The notes beneath the pieces were generated by a model. It saw only the letters and a program-made list of their open reading frames with translations. It made no database searches and was not told the origin of the DNA. Position numbers and translations under genes: made by a program. Source: Pseudomonas khavaziana (GTDB lineage: Bacteria; Pseudomonadota; Gammaproteobacteria; Pseudomonadales; Pseudomonadaceae). Taken from it: 64,000 nucleotides of DNA. Location of the stretch: assembly GCF_019145205.1 (NCBI RefSeq), contig NZ_JAHSTT010000018.1:25305-89304 (forward strand), given 5' to 3'. This document shows positions 51,728-59,906 of the stretch, piece after piece (within the stretch, counting starts at the first letter, position 1; every line of letters begins with the position of its first letter).

Positions 51728-52543
51728 TTGGACAAAAGCAGCGATATTGAGCTGCGCCTGTTGATCGAGGCGATTTACCTCAAGTACAGCTACGACTTTC
51801 GCGACTACTCTGGCGCGTCGGTCAAGCGGCGGGTGGCCCATGCCTTGCGCCAGTTCGACTGTGCGACCATTTCCGCACTGCAGGAACGTGTACTGCACGA
51901 CCCGGCAGCGTTCATGCAATTGCTGCAGTTCCTGACCATCCCGGTGAGCGAGATGTTTCGCGACCCGTCGCACTTCCTGGCCATCCGCCAGGAAGTCGTG
52001 CCGCTGCTCAAGACCTACCCGTCGATCAAGATCTGGATCGCCGGTTGCAGCACGGGGGAGGAGGTTTACTCCATGGCCATCCTGCTGCGTGAAGAAGGCT
52101 TGCTGGAGCGCACCATCATCTACGCCACCGACATCAACCCGGCATCGTTGGAGAAAGCCAAGCAGGGCATCTTTTCCCTGGAGAATGTACGTGCCTACAC
52201 CGCTAATTATCAGCAGGCCGGCGGGCAGCGTTCATTTGCCGACTACTACACAGCAGCTTACGATTACGCGATCTTCGACAAGACACTGCGCGAGAACGTG
52301 ACGTTTGCCGATCATAGTCTGGCGACCGACAGTGTTTTTTCAGAAACTCAGTTAATTTCATGCCGCAACGTGCTGATTTATTTCAATAAAAAGTTGCAGG
52401 ATCGCGCGTTTGGATTGTTTCATGAGTCACTGTGTCATCGCGGCTTCCTGGTGCTGGGCAGCAAGGAAACCCTGGATTTTTCTGCCTACAGCAAGCAATT
52501 CGAGCCCTTGGTCAAACAGGAACGGATCTACCGAAAATCATGA
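51728..52543 (+). CDS. CheR-type methyltransferase
   Basis: The SAM-dependent methyltransferase of about 271 aa has the CheR N-terminal helical domain (YSYDFRDYSGASVKRRVAHAL). The SAM-binding GCSTGEEVYSMAILL and the closing segment AFGLFHESLCHRGFLVLGSKE also fit. The TTG at 51728 is preferred because GGAG lies 9 bases upstream; a GTG at 51713 directly after the kinase stop has no such site. Its end overlaps the cheB-like start (ATGA). CheR normally methylates glutamates on chemoreceptors, but no receptor gene is here. Confidence 0.9.
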   Translation: MDKSSDIELRLLIEAIYLKYSYDFRDYSGASVKRRVAHALRQFDCATISALQERVLHDPAAFMQLLQFLTIPVSEMFRDPSHFLAIRQEVVPLLKTYPSIKIWIAGCSTGEEVYSMAILLREEGLLERTIIYATDINPASLEKAKQGIFSLENVRAYTANYQQAGGQRSFADYYTAAYDYAIFDKTLRENVTFADHSLATDSVFSETQLISCRNVLIYFNKKLQDRAFGLFHESLCHRGFLVLGSKETLDFSAYSKQFEPLVKQERIYRKS

Positions 52544-53139
52544 GCGACGCGCCAGACACCCCGATTCAAGGGATTGAAGCCATCGTCGTCGGCGCTTCCG
52601 CTGGCGGCGTCGAGGCGCTGCTGACAATTTTCGGCCAACTGCCAAACACCTTCGCCTTGCCGATCATTGCCGTGCTGCACCTGCCGGATGAACGCCGCAG
52701 CCAACTGGCGGAGGTCTTTGCGCGGCGCCTGAACATCCCAGTCAAGGAAGCCCGGGATAAAGAGGCCGTGGAGGCGGGCACCTTGTACTTTGCCGGCCCC
52801 GGTTATCACTTGTCGGTGGAGCATGACCGCAGTCTGTCCCTGAGCCAGGAAGATCGCGTGCACCACTCAAGGCCTGCCATCGACTACCTGTTTGCCTCGG
52901 CTGCTGACGTGTATGGGCGCCGCCTGCTGGCGATCCTGTTGACCGGCGCCAACCAGGACGGCGCGAGCGGCCTGGCCCACGTCAAGCAGTCGGGAGGCAC
53001 CACCGTCGTCCAGGACCCACAGGAGGCGCGCATTGCCGTGATGCCACTGGCTGCCCTGGCCTTACACACACCCGACCATATTCTTTCCTTGGGCCGTATC
53101 GGCTCATTGCTGGCTTCCCTGGAACCCTTCCCATGTTAA
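52540..53139 (+). CDS. CheB-type methylesterase without receiver domain
   Basis: The 199-aa protein is only the catalytic half of CheB. The Ser-His-Asp triad can be placed: Ser in VVGASAGGVEALL, His in AVLHLPDERRSQLAEVF, and Asp in LTGANQDGASGLAHV. The N-terminal receiver that normally controls CheB is absent, so regulation may come from partners such as the receivers of the adjacent kinases. It overlaps cheR and the following receiver-kinase gene. Confidence 0.92.
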   Translation: MSDAPDTPIQGIEAIVVGASAGGVEALLTIFGQLPNTFALPIIAVLHLPDERRSQLAEVFARRLNIPVKEARDKEAVEAGTLYFAGPGYHLSVEHDRSLSLSQEDRVHHSRPAIDYLFASAADVYGRRLLAILLTGANQDGASGLAHVKQSGGTTVVQDPQEARIAVMPLAALALHTPDHILSLGRIGSLLASLEPFPC

Positions 53140-54326
53140 GTACTGTCCAGGCCAAACTGCTGATCGTCGACGATCTGCCGGAAAACCTGCTGGCCCTTGA
53201 AGCGCTGATCAAGCGCGAGGATCGCCAGGTGTTCAAGGCATTGAGTGCCGATGAGGCCTTGTCCCTGTTGCTGGAACACGAATTCGCCATGGCCATCCTC
53301 GACGTGCAGATGCCCGGCATGAACGGGTTCGAGCTGGCCGAACTGATGCGCGGCACCGAAAAAACCAAGAACATCCCGATCGTGTTCGTCAGCGCCGCCG
53401 GCCGCGAACTCAATTACGCCTTCAAGGGCTATGAAAGCGGCGCCGTAGACTTCCTGCACAAGCCGCTGGATATCCACGCGGTAAAGAGCAAGGTCAACGT
53501 GTTCGTCGACCTGTATCGCCAGAGCAAGGCGATGAAGCTGCAAGTGGAAGAGCTGGAGCGCAGCCGCCGCGAGCAGGAGCTGTTGCTGACGCGTCTGCAG
53601 GCCACCCAGGCCGAACTGGAGCAGGCGGTGCGCATGCGTGACGACTTCATGTCGATTGTCGCCCACGAAGTGCGCACGCCCCTTAACGGGCTGATCCTGG
53701 AGACCCAGCTGCGCAAGATGCACCTGGCCCGGGACAACGCCGCCGCGTTTACCCTGGACAAGATGCACGCCATGGTCGACCGCGATGAACGCCAGATCCA
53801 GAGCCTGATCCGCCTGATCGAAGACATGCTCGACGTGTCGCGTATTCGCACCGGCAAGCTGTCGATCCGTCCGGCCCGTTTTGACCTGGCCCAACTGGTG
53901 CGCAACCTGGTGCAGAATTTCGCACCGCAGGTGGCCGCCGCCGAATCATCCATGCAGTTGCAGGCCGACAGCGCGGTGGAAGGCAATTGGGATGAATTCC
54001 GGATCGAGCAGGTGATCACCAACCTGTTGACCAATGCCCTGCGCTACGGGGCCAAGAGCCCGGTGGAAGTGCGGGTGTATAGCGAGCATGGCGAAGCACG
54101 GGTAGAGGTGCGTGACCATGGCATCGGTATCAGCGAAGAGAACCAGAAGCGTATTTTCCAGCAGTTCGAGCGGGTTTCCGCCAGCCACGTGGCGGCGGGC
54201 CTGGGCCTGGGGTTGTTTATTTCCGAGCAGATCGTGGCGGCCCACGGCGGCACCATTGAGGTCGAGAGCCAGATAGGCGAAGGCGCGCTGTTTCGCGTGT
54301 GCCTGCCCCTTGAGGCGTGCGAGTGA
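53133..54326 (+). CDS. receiver-histidine kinase (response regulator fused to kinase)
   Basis: The 397-aa cytoplasmic protein has an N-terminal receiver (LLIVDDLPENLLALEALI; phosphoacceptor Asp57 in ILDVQMPG), a coiled coil (LQVEELERSRREQELLL), and a kinase core with His178 (IVAHEVRTPLNG). The ATPase motifs are DHGIGISEENQKRIF and GLGLGLFISEQIV. No membrane segment is present, so its input must be phosphotransfer, probably from the hybrid kinase at the head of the operon. It overlaps the cheB-like gene by seven bases. Confidence 0.93.
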   Translation: MLSTVQAKLLIVDDLPENLLALEALIKREDRQVFKALSADEALSLLLEHEFAMAILDVQMPGMNGFELAELMRGTEKTKNIPIVFVSAAGRELNYAFKGYESGAVDFLHKPLDIHAVKSKVNVFVDLYRQSKAMKLQVEELERSRREQELLLTRLQATQAELEQAVRMRDDFMSIVAHEVRTPLNGLILETQLRKMHLARDNAAAFTLDKMHAMVDRDERQIQSLIRLIEDMLDVSRIRTGKLSIRPARFDLAQLVRNLVQNFAPQVAAAESSMQLQADSAVEGNWDEFRIEQVITNLLTNALRYGAKSPVEVRVYSEHGEARVEVRDHGIGISEENQKRIFQQFERVSASHVAAGLGLGLFISEQIVAAHGGTIEVESQIGEGALFRVCLPLEACE

Positions 54327-54404
54327 AATCAATCGTCACTTCGACGCAACCTCTGCGTGACCCTATGGTCGTAACTGCAGCTATTGACCGGACAAAGGCT
54401 TCCC

Positions 54405-54782
54405 ATGAGTGAAGATGCACAAGATGTCGTACTGATCGTCGAGGACGACGAATCCATTATGTTTGTGCTGGGTGAGTACCTGGCAGGTTTGGGTTACCGG
54501 GTCTTGAAGGCGATCGATGGGGAGCAGGCCTTCCAGATCCTCGCGACCAAGCCGCACCTGGACCTGATGGTCACCGACTATCGCCTGCCGGGCGGGATTT
54601 CCGGGGTGCAGATCGCCGAACCTGCGATCAAGTTGCGCCCGGAATTGAAAGTGATCTTTATCAGTGGCTACCCACAGGAAATTCTCGACTGCAACAGCCC
54701 GATCACGCGCAACGCACCGATCCTGGCCAAGCCGTTCGACCTGGATACATTGCAGGAGCATATCCAGCGCTTGTTGGCGTAA
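54405..54782 (+). CDS. single-domain response regulator
   Basis: The 125-aa lone receiver has acidic residues in LIVEDDES, phosphoacceptor Asp58 in LMVTDYRLPGG, FISGYPQE and the conserved Lys in AKPFDLDTL. The ATG at 54405 has AAGG 6-7 bases upstream. It is the last gene of the CheR/CheB operon, 78 bases after the receiver-kinase, and has no output domain. Probable partner of one of the two kinases upstream. Confidence 0.92.
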   Translation: MSEDAQDVVLIVEDDESIMFVLGEYLAGLGYRVLKAIDGEQAFQILATKPHLDLMVTDYRLPGGISGVQIAEPAIKLRPELKVIFISGYPQEILDCNSPITRNAPILAKPFDLDTLQEHIQRLLA

Positions 54783-54817
54783 TCCGCTCAATGCCATCCA
54801 TTCAATGTCTGGCCGCG

Positions 54818-54849
54818 CAGGTTCTTCCCGGTACGCCGTGAAGAACCTG
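54818..54849. terminator. long hairpin between convergent genes
   Basis: CAGGTTCTTC (54818-54827) and GAAGAACCTG (54840-54849) flank an inner CGG/CCG pair with a TACG loop. A short TTTT follows at 54857. It is the only candidate terminator between the signalling operon and the convergent 1078-aa gene. Confidence 0.55.
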
Positions 54850-54866
54850 GGCAGTGTTTTCTACAC

Positions 54867-57800
54867 TTATGTGGAAGGCACGAAATCCTTCAAAGGAAGA
54901 CCATAGGGCTGCTTGGTGACAGGGTTCAGGGCATACCATTTGCCATTCTTCTGCGTAGCGGCGACGTCTTCCACTTCACCTTGCACGTTGGCTTTGCCTA
55001 TTGTGGCACTGTTGACGTCCCTGAAGGTTTTGACCACGTCATATTTGACAACAGGCCTGGAGCCGTTTTTGTCGCCTGTGCGCGAATGTCGATCCAGCGC
55101 TTCCAAACCTGTTTGTACGCCTGCCAACCCAAGACCTACGGGGTCTATGGGGTTGAGTGCACCTATGGCGCCACGCGCCAGCTTTTTCGCCCCCTGTGCC
55201 AGCACCTGGCCGGTAGTCGTTCCAGCTTGCACGCCGGCGCTGGCTACCTTTGCGGCTCCGCCGACCCCCGAAAGGAGAAAGCCTAGGGCATCGAATGACA
55301 AATCAGTCAGGCCTTCACGCCACTTGCCGTCAATAAAATTATTGATGGCGTTATAACCTGGAATCAATCCTCGCACGAACTCCTCGGCTTTGGCCCAAAA
55401 AGGCGTTTCGGTATCAAACGTGGTTGTTCCGCGCAGCTCGTTTGCAAAATCCCGGATACCCAGGTTTTTTGTCATTGCATCAGCGATGTACCCAGTCTTT
55501 TCGCTGAAATAACTGTTGGGCGTGTCGTTGACAGTGTAGAGCGACGAAGCCTGCAGTATGTTTTCCGGGTAATCGCCTTCAGGAACAACGGGGTCAAGGT
55601 ATGTTGAACCGATACCCGCTCTGAACTCGTCAGGCAGCGGGGCGATGTCTATATCGTTCCAGTCATCACGCTTTTTAATGGTGTTGGACGTCATATTTAT
55701 TTCATAGGTATGGGTGCTTTCATTACCGTTCCTGTCCGTGAATTCGCTGCGTACCACTAGAGAACCAGATGTTGTTGCCTTATTGGTTGCGCCAGAATTA
55801 TTTGTATTGACTGACACTTCTTTGCCGACCGAGATTTTTCCATGCTCAATGATTTCTCGATCTTCAATGGGTAGCGTTGAAATCAAGTATTTGGTTTGCG
55901 CCTGCGCGGCCGCCTCAAAACGGTTGAAATACAGCTCAAGGCGGTTTTCAAAATTGGATTTCACTTCGCCTCTTGAACCAGGTCTAAACACGACCTTCGT
56001 GAGATCAATAGATTCATTTCGGGAGGTATAGTTATCAAAGTCGATATCTTTGAGGTAGTCCCGCGTATTGAGGAATATATCCAGCAGCGAGTAGGGACCT
56101 GGAAACTCCAAAAAGCCGGCGTCTTTTGTGTCTATGGATTTTTCTTTGATTTGCTCTTCAGATAAATGTGGGTTTTGCTGTTTTATTTCCGCCAGCGCCC
56201 ATTTGTGAAGGTCAGGGGCCTCCATTGCAAAGTAATTCGAAGCTTTATTTAACTCAAACACCTGTTTACTGAACTCAAAACGTACGTCGTTCATTTTCGT
56301 TTCTGAGTATTTATCTTCTGCGTTGCGTCCGAGCAAGCCGTTGTTGCGGCCCCAGTCTTTCAATCCGTCAGTTTGCGCCAGAGCTTCAACCATCAAGTCG
56401 GCCAGTGTTACGGGGGCCAGTTCATGTCGCAGCATGATCTGCTCATACGTCATCAAGCGGGTCGAGCCGGGCGCTTGGGCCTCAATACGAGCCACTGCCG
56501 TGGTAAAAGTGACCCATGCGTGGGAGCCCTTGACCAACGCCTCAGGTATGTCCTTGACCAAGAGCTCTGGTGCCTTGCGCGACAACAATATGAATACGGC
56601 GAGGTCGACGGTTCGCGGTGTGGCCAGTCCCGTCTGGATCAAGTGATGCGCCAGCGCTTTACGTATGTAGGAAGCGCTTCGCCCAGACACGCTGTTCAAA
56701 TCGAATCCAGCGATATGGGTTCGTGTTGAGAATGACGGATCGGTGAAGACACTTTGCTTGTCCAGCGACACATAGAGCGCTGCCAGAACCCAGTCATTGA
56801 TAGGTTCTGGCGAAGCGATCTCACCTATTGCCTGCTCGGCGGCGCGACCTATGGCTTGAGCGTTGCTGGACTTGAGGATGTCGTCAATGATGCGACCCGG
56901 GTCATCCTTGAGGGTCTTTTCATCCAGGTTCAGGTCACGGGTCAAGTGCTCAAGCAGGTTGTCTTGCGGCTCATTTTTCAAGGCATCATCAATGACGCGA
57001 CTGAGTGTGCGTTGATCCTTATTGCTCAACAGCGTGGGCCATGAAAGGGCTCCACCCATATTGCCGTGCTCAGGGCTTAGCGGGGGGGGACTAGCCAGGG
57101 ACGGTGCAATGGCTGCCAGCTCCGAAGGGGTCTTTGGAACCAGCAAGCCATGACCCACCAGATACTCGCGCAGGGTCACCGCTACGCCCGGCTTCAGGTC
57201 GTGATCCCGAGCATAGGACGAGGTGGGGTCTATTTCGATAGGCGTGTCCAGCGCCTCCTGCATCCGCTGGCGGGTGGCTTGGTTGGATGCCTCCAGATAT
57301 TCGTCTTCGGTAAGGGTGGGGGTTTCACGAGCGGCGGCAGCGAGATCTTGCGCAATACTGCTGGCGGCGTCAGCTGCCAGCTTAGGTATAACCGCAACTA
57401 CAGCCCCTCGATTGTTCTGGTCGCCAAGTTTCGAAGCATGACGTTCCAGATCAGCCTGGGAGGGGTGGCTGGCCGTGTCAGAGATGAGCGTACCTTTGCG
57501 CTCCCACCCGGCGATGTAGTCGGTGATGGATGCGTCTTGCTCTGAAGGCGAGAGGGAGGGGTCAAAAGGCAGGGAGTGGCCATAAAATTGGGCGATGTCC
57601 GACACCCTTGCCGTGGTGGCTGTGTCGAACCTTACGGAAGTGCCAGAGCCTGCCAATGCCGTAGCGACGTCCTTGAGCAAAGGCCAACCCGGAAAATCGC
57701 GCAGGTCCACGGTTCCAAAACCGAACGAGCCCGGGACGTAGAGCGTGCCACTTATATCAATCACGTTACGAGCTGACAGATTGATGCCTTTCTCTGCTGC

Positions 57801-58103
57801 CCAACTTTTCATTTGCGCACTATCAAGAATTTTATGAAGAAGTTTCCTCAACTGCCCGAAAGAAGATGTAGGCGGGATATCCTGGACGGTCAGCAGTTCA
57901 GGCTTTTCATTAGACTCTGGCAGTTGTTTCAACGCTTGCGCATACAACTTGGCCAGACCTCGCTCACCCTTGTCCTGGGGTGATTCGACGTCGTATTTTG
58001 AAACTTCTGTATCAACAAGCGTCAATGGCGCGGGGGAGGGATCTGCATTGATCAGCGCGGGCATAGACAATTCGTGCAGCCGTGAATTAGCAATAATAGT
58101 CAT
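54867..58103 (-). CDS. orphan 1078-aa protein, candidate secreted effector or toxin
   Basis: No signal peptide is evident. The N-terminal 400 residues include a LYVPGSFGFGTVDLRDFPGW segment and a HASKLGDQNNRGAVVAVIP segment. The middle is helical (residues about 420-700). From about 930 a Gly/Ala-rich hydrophobic stretch (LGFLLSGVGGAAKVASAGVQ; ALNPIDPVGLGLAG) precedes a C-terminal unit NGKWYALNPVTKQPYG. That C-terminal pattern recurs, from memory, in very large Pseudomonas dermonecrotic-toxin-like proteins. Part of the gene (about 55700-56300) is AT-rich. No immunity gene or secretion system is adjacent. I cannot name the family. Confidence 0.65.
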   Translation of the reverse strand: MTIIANSRLHELSMPALINADPSPAPLTLVDTEVSKYDVESPQDKGERGLAKLYAQALKQLPESNEKPELLTVQDIPPTSSFGQLRKLLHKILDSAQMKSWAAEKGINLSARNVIDISGTLYVPGSFGFGTVDLRDFPGWPLLKDVATALAGSGTSVRFDTATTARVSDIAQFYGHSLPFDPSLSPSEQDASITDYIAGWERKGTLISDTASHPSQADLERHASKLGDQNNRGAVVAVIPKLAADAASSIAQDLAAAARETPTLTEDEYLEASNQATRQRMQEALDTPIEIDPTSSYARDHDLKPGVAVTLREYLVGHGLLVPKTPSELAAIAPSLASPPPLSPEHGNMGGALSWPTLLSNKDQRTLSRVIDDALKNEPQDNLLEHLTRDLNLDEKTLKDDPGRIIDDILKSSNAQAIGRAAEQAIGEIASPEPINDWVLAALYVSLDKQSVFTDPSFSTRTHIAGFDLNSVSGRSASYIRKALAHHLIQTGLATPRTVDLAVFILLSRKAPELLVKDIPEALVKGSHAWVTFTTAVARIEAQAPGSTRLMTYEQIMLRHELAPVTLADLMVEALAQTDGLKDWGRNNGLLGRNAEDKYSETKMNDVRFEFSKQVFELNKASNYFAMEAPDLHKWALAEIKQQNPHLSEEQIKEKSIDTKDAGFLEFPGPYSLLDIFLNTRDYLKDIDFDNYTSRNESIDLTKVVFRPGSRGEVKSNFENRLELYFNRFEAAAQAQTKYLISTLPIEDREIIEHGKISVGKEVSVNTNNSGATNKATTSGSLVVRSEFTDRNGNESTHTYEINMTSNTIKKRDDWNDIDIAPLPDEFRAGIGSTYLDPVVPEGDYPENILQASSLYTVNDTPNSYFSEKTGYIADAMTKNLGIRDFANELRGTTTFDTETPFWAKAEEFVRGLIPGYNAINNFIDGKWREGLTDLSFDALGFLLSGVGGAAKVASAGVQAGTTTGQVLAQGAKKLARGAIGALNPIDPVGLGLAGVQTGLEALDRHSRTGDKNGSRPVVKYDVVKTFRDVNSATIGKANVQGEVEDVAATQKNGKWYALNPVTKQPYGLPLKDFVPST

Positions 58104-58235
58104 CAGAAATGCTCAAGGTCGATGTAGTTTGATTTCTTTACATAAGTAGTTCGCAACCTTATGTGGAAAGAAAACGGCATCGATTCCATCTGCCGACTTT
58201 TAAACCGTGACCGCCTGTTGCGAGTCACGACTGCT

Positions 58236-59906
58236 CTACGCCTGGATCATCTCCCGCACCTTGGCCGTCAATAAATCAAAGGTAAACGGCTTGGTGATCA
58301 ACTGCATCCCGGGGTCCAGGAAGCCACCGCGCACCGCCGCATGTTCGGCGTAGCCGGTGATGAACAACACCTTGAGTGCCGGGCGAATCTGCCGGCCGAT
58401 TTCCGCCAACTGGCGCCCGTTCATACCGGGCAAGCCGACATCGCTGATCATCAGGTCAATGCGTTGCCCCGACTCAATGATCGGCACCGCGGCATCCGCA
58501 TCGCCCGCCTCGACAAATCCATAGCCCAACTCTTTGAGTACGGCGCTGACCAACACCCGTACCGCCGGGTCGTCTTCGACGATCAATACGGTTTCACCTG
58601 CATTGGCAAACGGCAGCAATGTCGGGTTGATCGGCTCCTGTGCCTGCATTTCGCCAATGAAACGCGGCAGAAACAAACTTACCGTGGTGCCTTTGCCGAG
58701 TTCGCTGTGAATCGTCACATGACCGTGGGATTGGCGGGCGAAGCCGTAGATCATCGACAATCCCAGCCCCGTGCCCTGGCCGATGGGTTTGGTAGTAAAA
58801 AACGGGTCGAACACGCGGCTCATCAGATGTTCCGGTATGCCGCAGCCCGTATCGCTGACGCTCAGCTCAACGTAATCGCCAGGCTCTAAGGTGCCGTAGG
58901 CCGCAGTGAATACGTTGTCCAGATGCCGGTTACACGTTTCCACCGTCAACTTGCCGCCGTTGGGCATCGCATCCCGCGCATTGATGACCAGATTGAGCAA
59001 GGCACTTTCCAGTTGATTGGGGTCGGCTTCGGCAGTCCACAGCGTGCTGGCCAGGCGCATGTCCAATGCGATGCTTTCGTTGATGCTGCGTTGCAGCAAC
59101 TCGCCCATGGAGGACACCAATTGGTTGATCTCCACGGGTTTTGGATCCAATGACTGGCGCCGCGAGAAAGCCAGCAGGCGATGGGTAAGGGCGGCAGCAC
59201 GGTTTGCCGAAGTGACGCCCAAGTCGATCAGGCTGTCCAGATCATCCAGTTTGCCCCGGGACACGCGCCTGCGCAGCAATTCCAGGCTGCCGATGATCCC
59301 GGTGAGCATATTGTTGAAGTCATGGGCGATACCGCCAGTCAACTGGCCGACGGCTTCCATTTTCTGCGACTGGCGCAGTGCTTCTTCGTTATTGCGCAAT
59401 TGCGCCGTGCGCTCTTCGACTTGCTGTTCAAGGGTTTCCAAGGTGCGTTGCAGGCGCAGTTCGCTTTCGCTCAGGTCGATCAATCGGTCGCGTGCTTCGT
59501 ATTGGCGCCGTCGACCGCGCAGCGCCGTGCTGACCAGGCTGATCAGCGTCACCGGGTGAAAGGGGCGCTCCAGGAACGTTACATTACCCAGCAAGCCACT
59601 CAAGTGTGAGGTGCCGTTCTGCTCCTTGCCGCCGTGATGAGTCATCAGCACGATAGGCAGGTCGGACCAGGCTGGCTGCTGATGCAAATGGTTGAGCAGC
59701 GGCTCAAGATCTACGCCACGCAACGCCTCGGCCGCAATGATCAGCATACCGGCGCCTTGCTCCATGGCTTCGCACAGTGCGCCGAGGTCGCTGACGACCA
59801 CGCCGCTGTAGCCGGCTTCTTTGAGCATCATCAGCGCCAGTGCGCCGTCGCGGCCCATGGGCGCCAATACGATGGCGCGTTCTGAGATGGGAGAAAGGGC
59901 CAGCAC
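58236..59906 (-). CDS. hybrid histidine kinase paired with KaiC, with a degenerate N-terminal receiver
   Basis: The 556-aa soluble kinase has an N-terminal receiver-like domain (residues about 10-125) in which the phosphoacceptor position reads LIIAAEAL, without Asp. A coiled coil, the kinase core with His195 (GGIAHDFNNMLTG), ATPase motifs (SDTGCGIPEHLMSRVFDPFF; GTGLGLSMIYG) and a C-terminal receiver with Asp489 (MISDVGLPGMNG) follow. It starts at a GTG that overlaps the last base of the KaiC stop, so the two are translationally coupled and probably form one pathway. Confidence 0.92.
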   Translation of the reverse strand: MLALSPISERAIVLAPMGRDGALALMMLKEAGYSGVVVSDLGALCEAMEQGAGMLIIAAEALRGVDLEPLLNHLHQQPAWSDLPIVLMTHHGGKEQNGTSHLSGLLGNVTFLERPFHPVTLISLVSTALRGRRRQYEARDRLIDLSESELRLQRTLETLEQQVEERTAQLRNNEEALRQSQKMEAVGQLTGGIAHDFNNMLTGIIGSLELLRRRVSRGKLDDLDSLIDLGVTSANRAAALTHRLLAFSRRQSLDPKPVEINQLVSSMGELLQRSINESIALDMRLASTLWTAEADPNQLESALLNLVINARDAMPNGGKLTVETCNRHLDNVFTAAYGTLEPGDYVELSVSDTGCGIPEHLMSRVFDPFFTTKPIGQGTGLGLSMIYGFARQSHGHVTIHSELGKGTTVSLFLPRFIGEMQAQEPINPTLLPFANAGETVLIVEDDPAVRVLVSAVLKELGYGFVEAGDADAAVPIIESGQRIDLMISDVGLPGMNGRQLAEIGRQIRPALKVLFITGYAEHAAVRGGFLDPGMQLITKPFTFDLLTAKVREMIQA

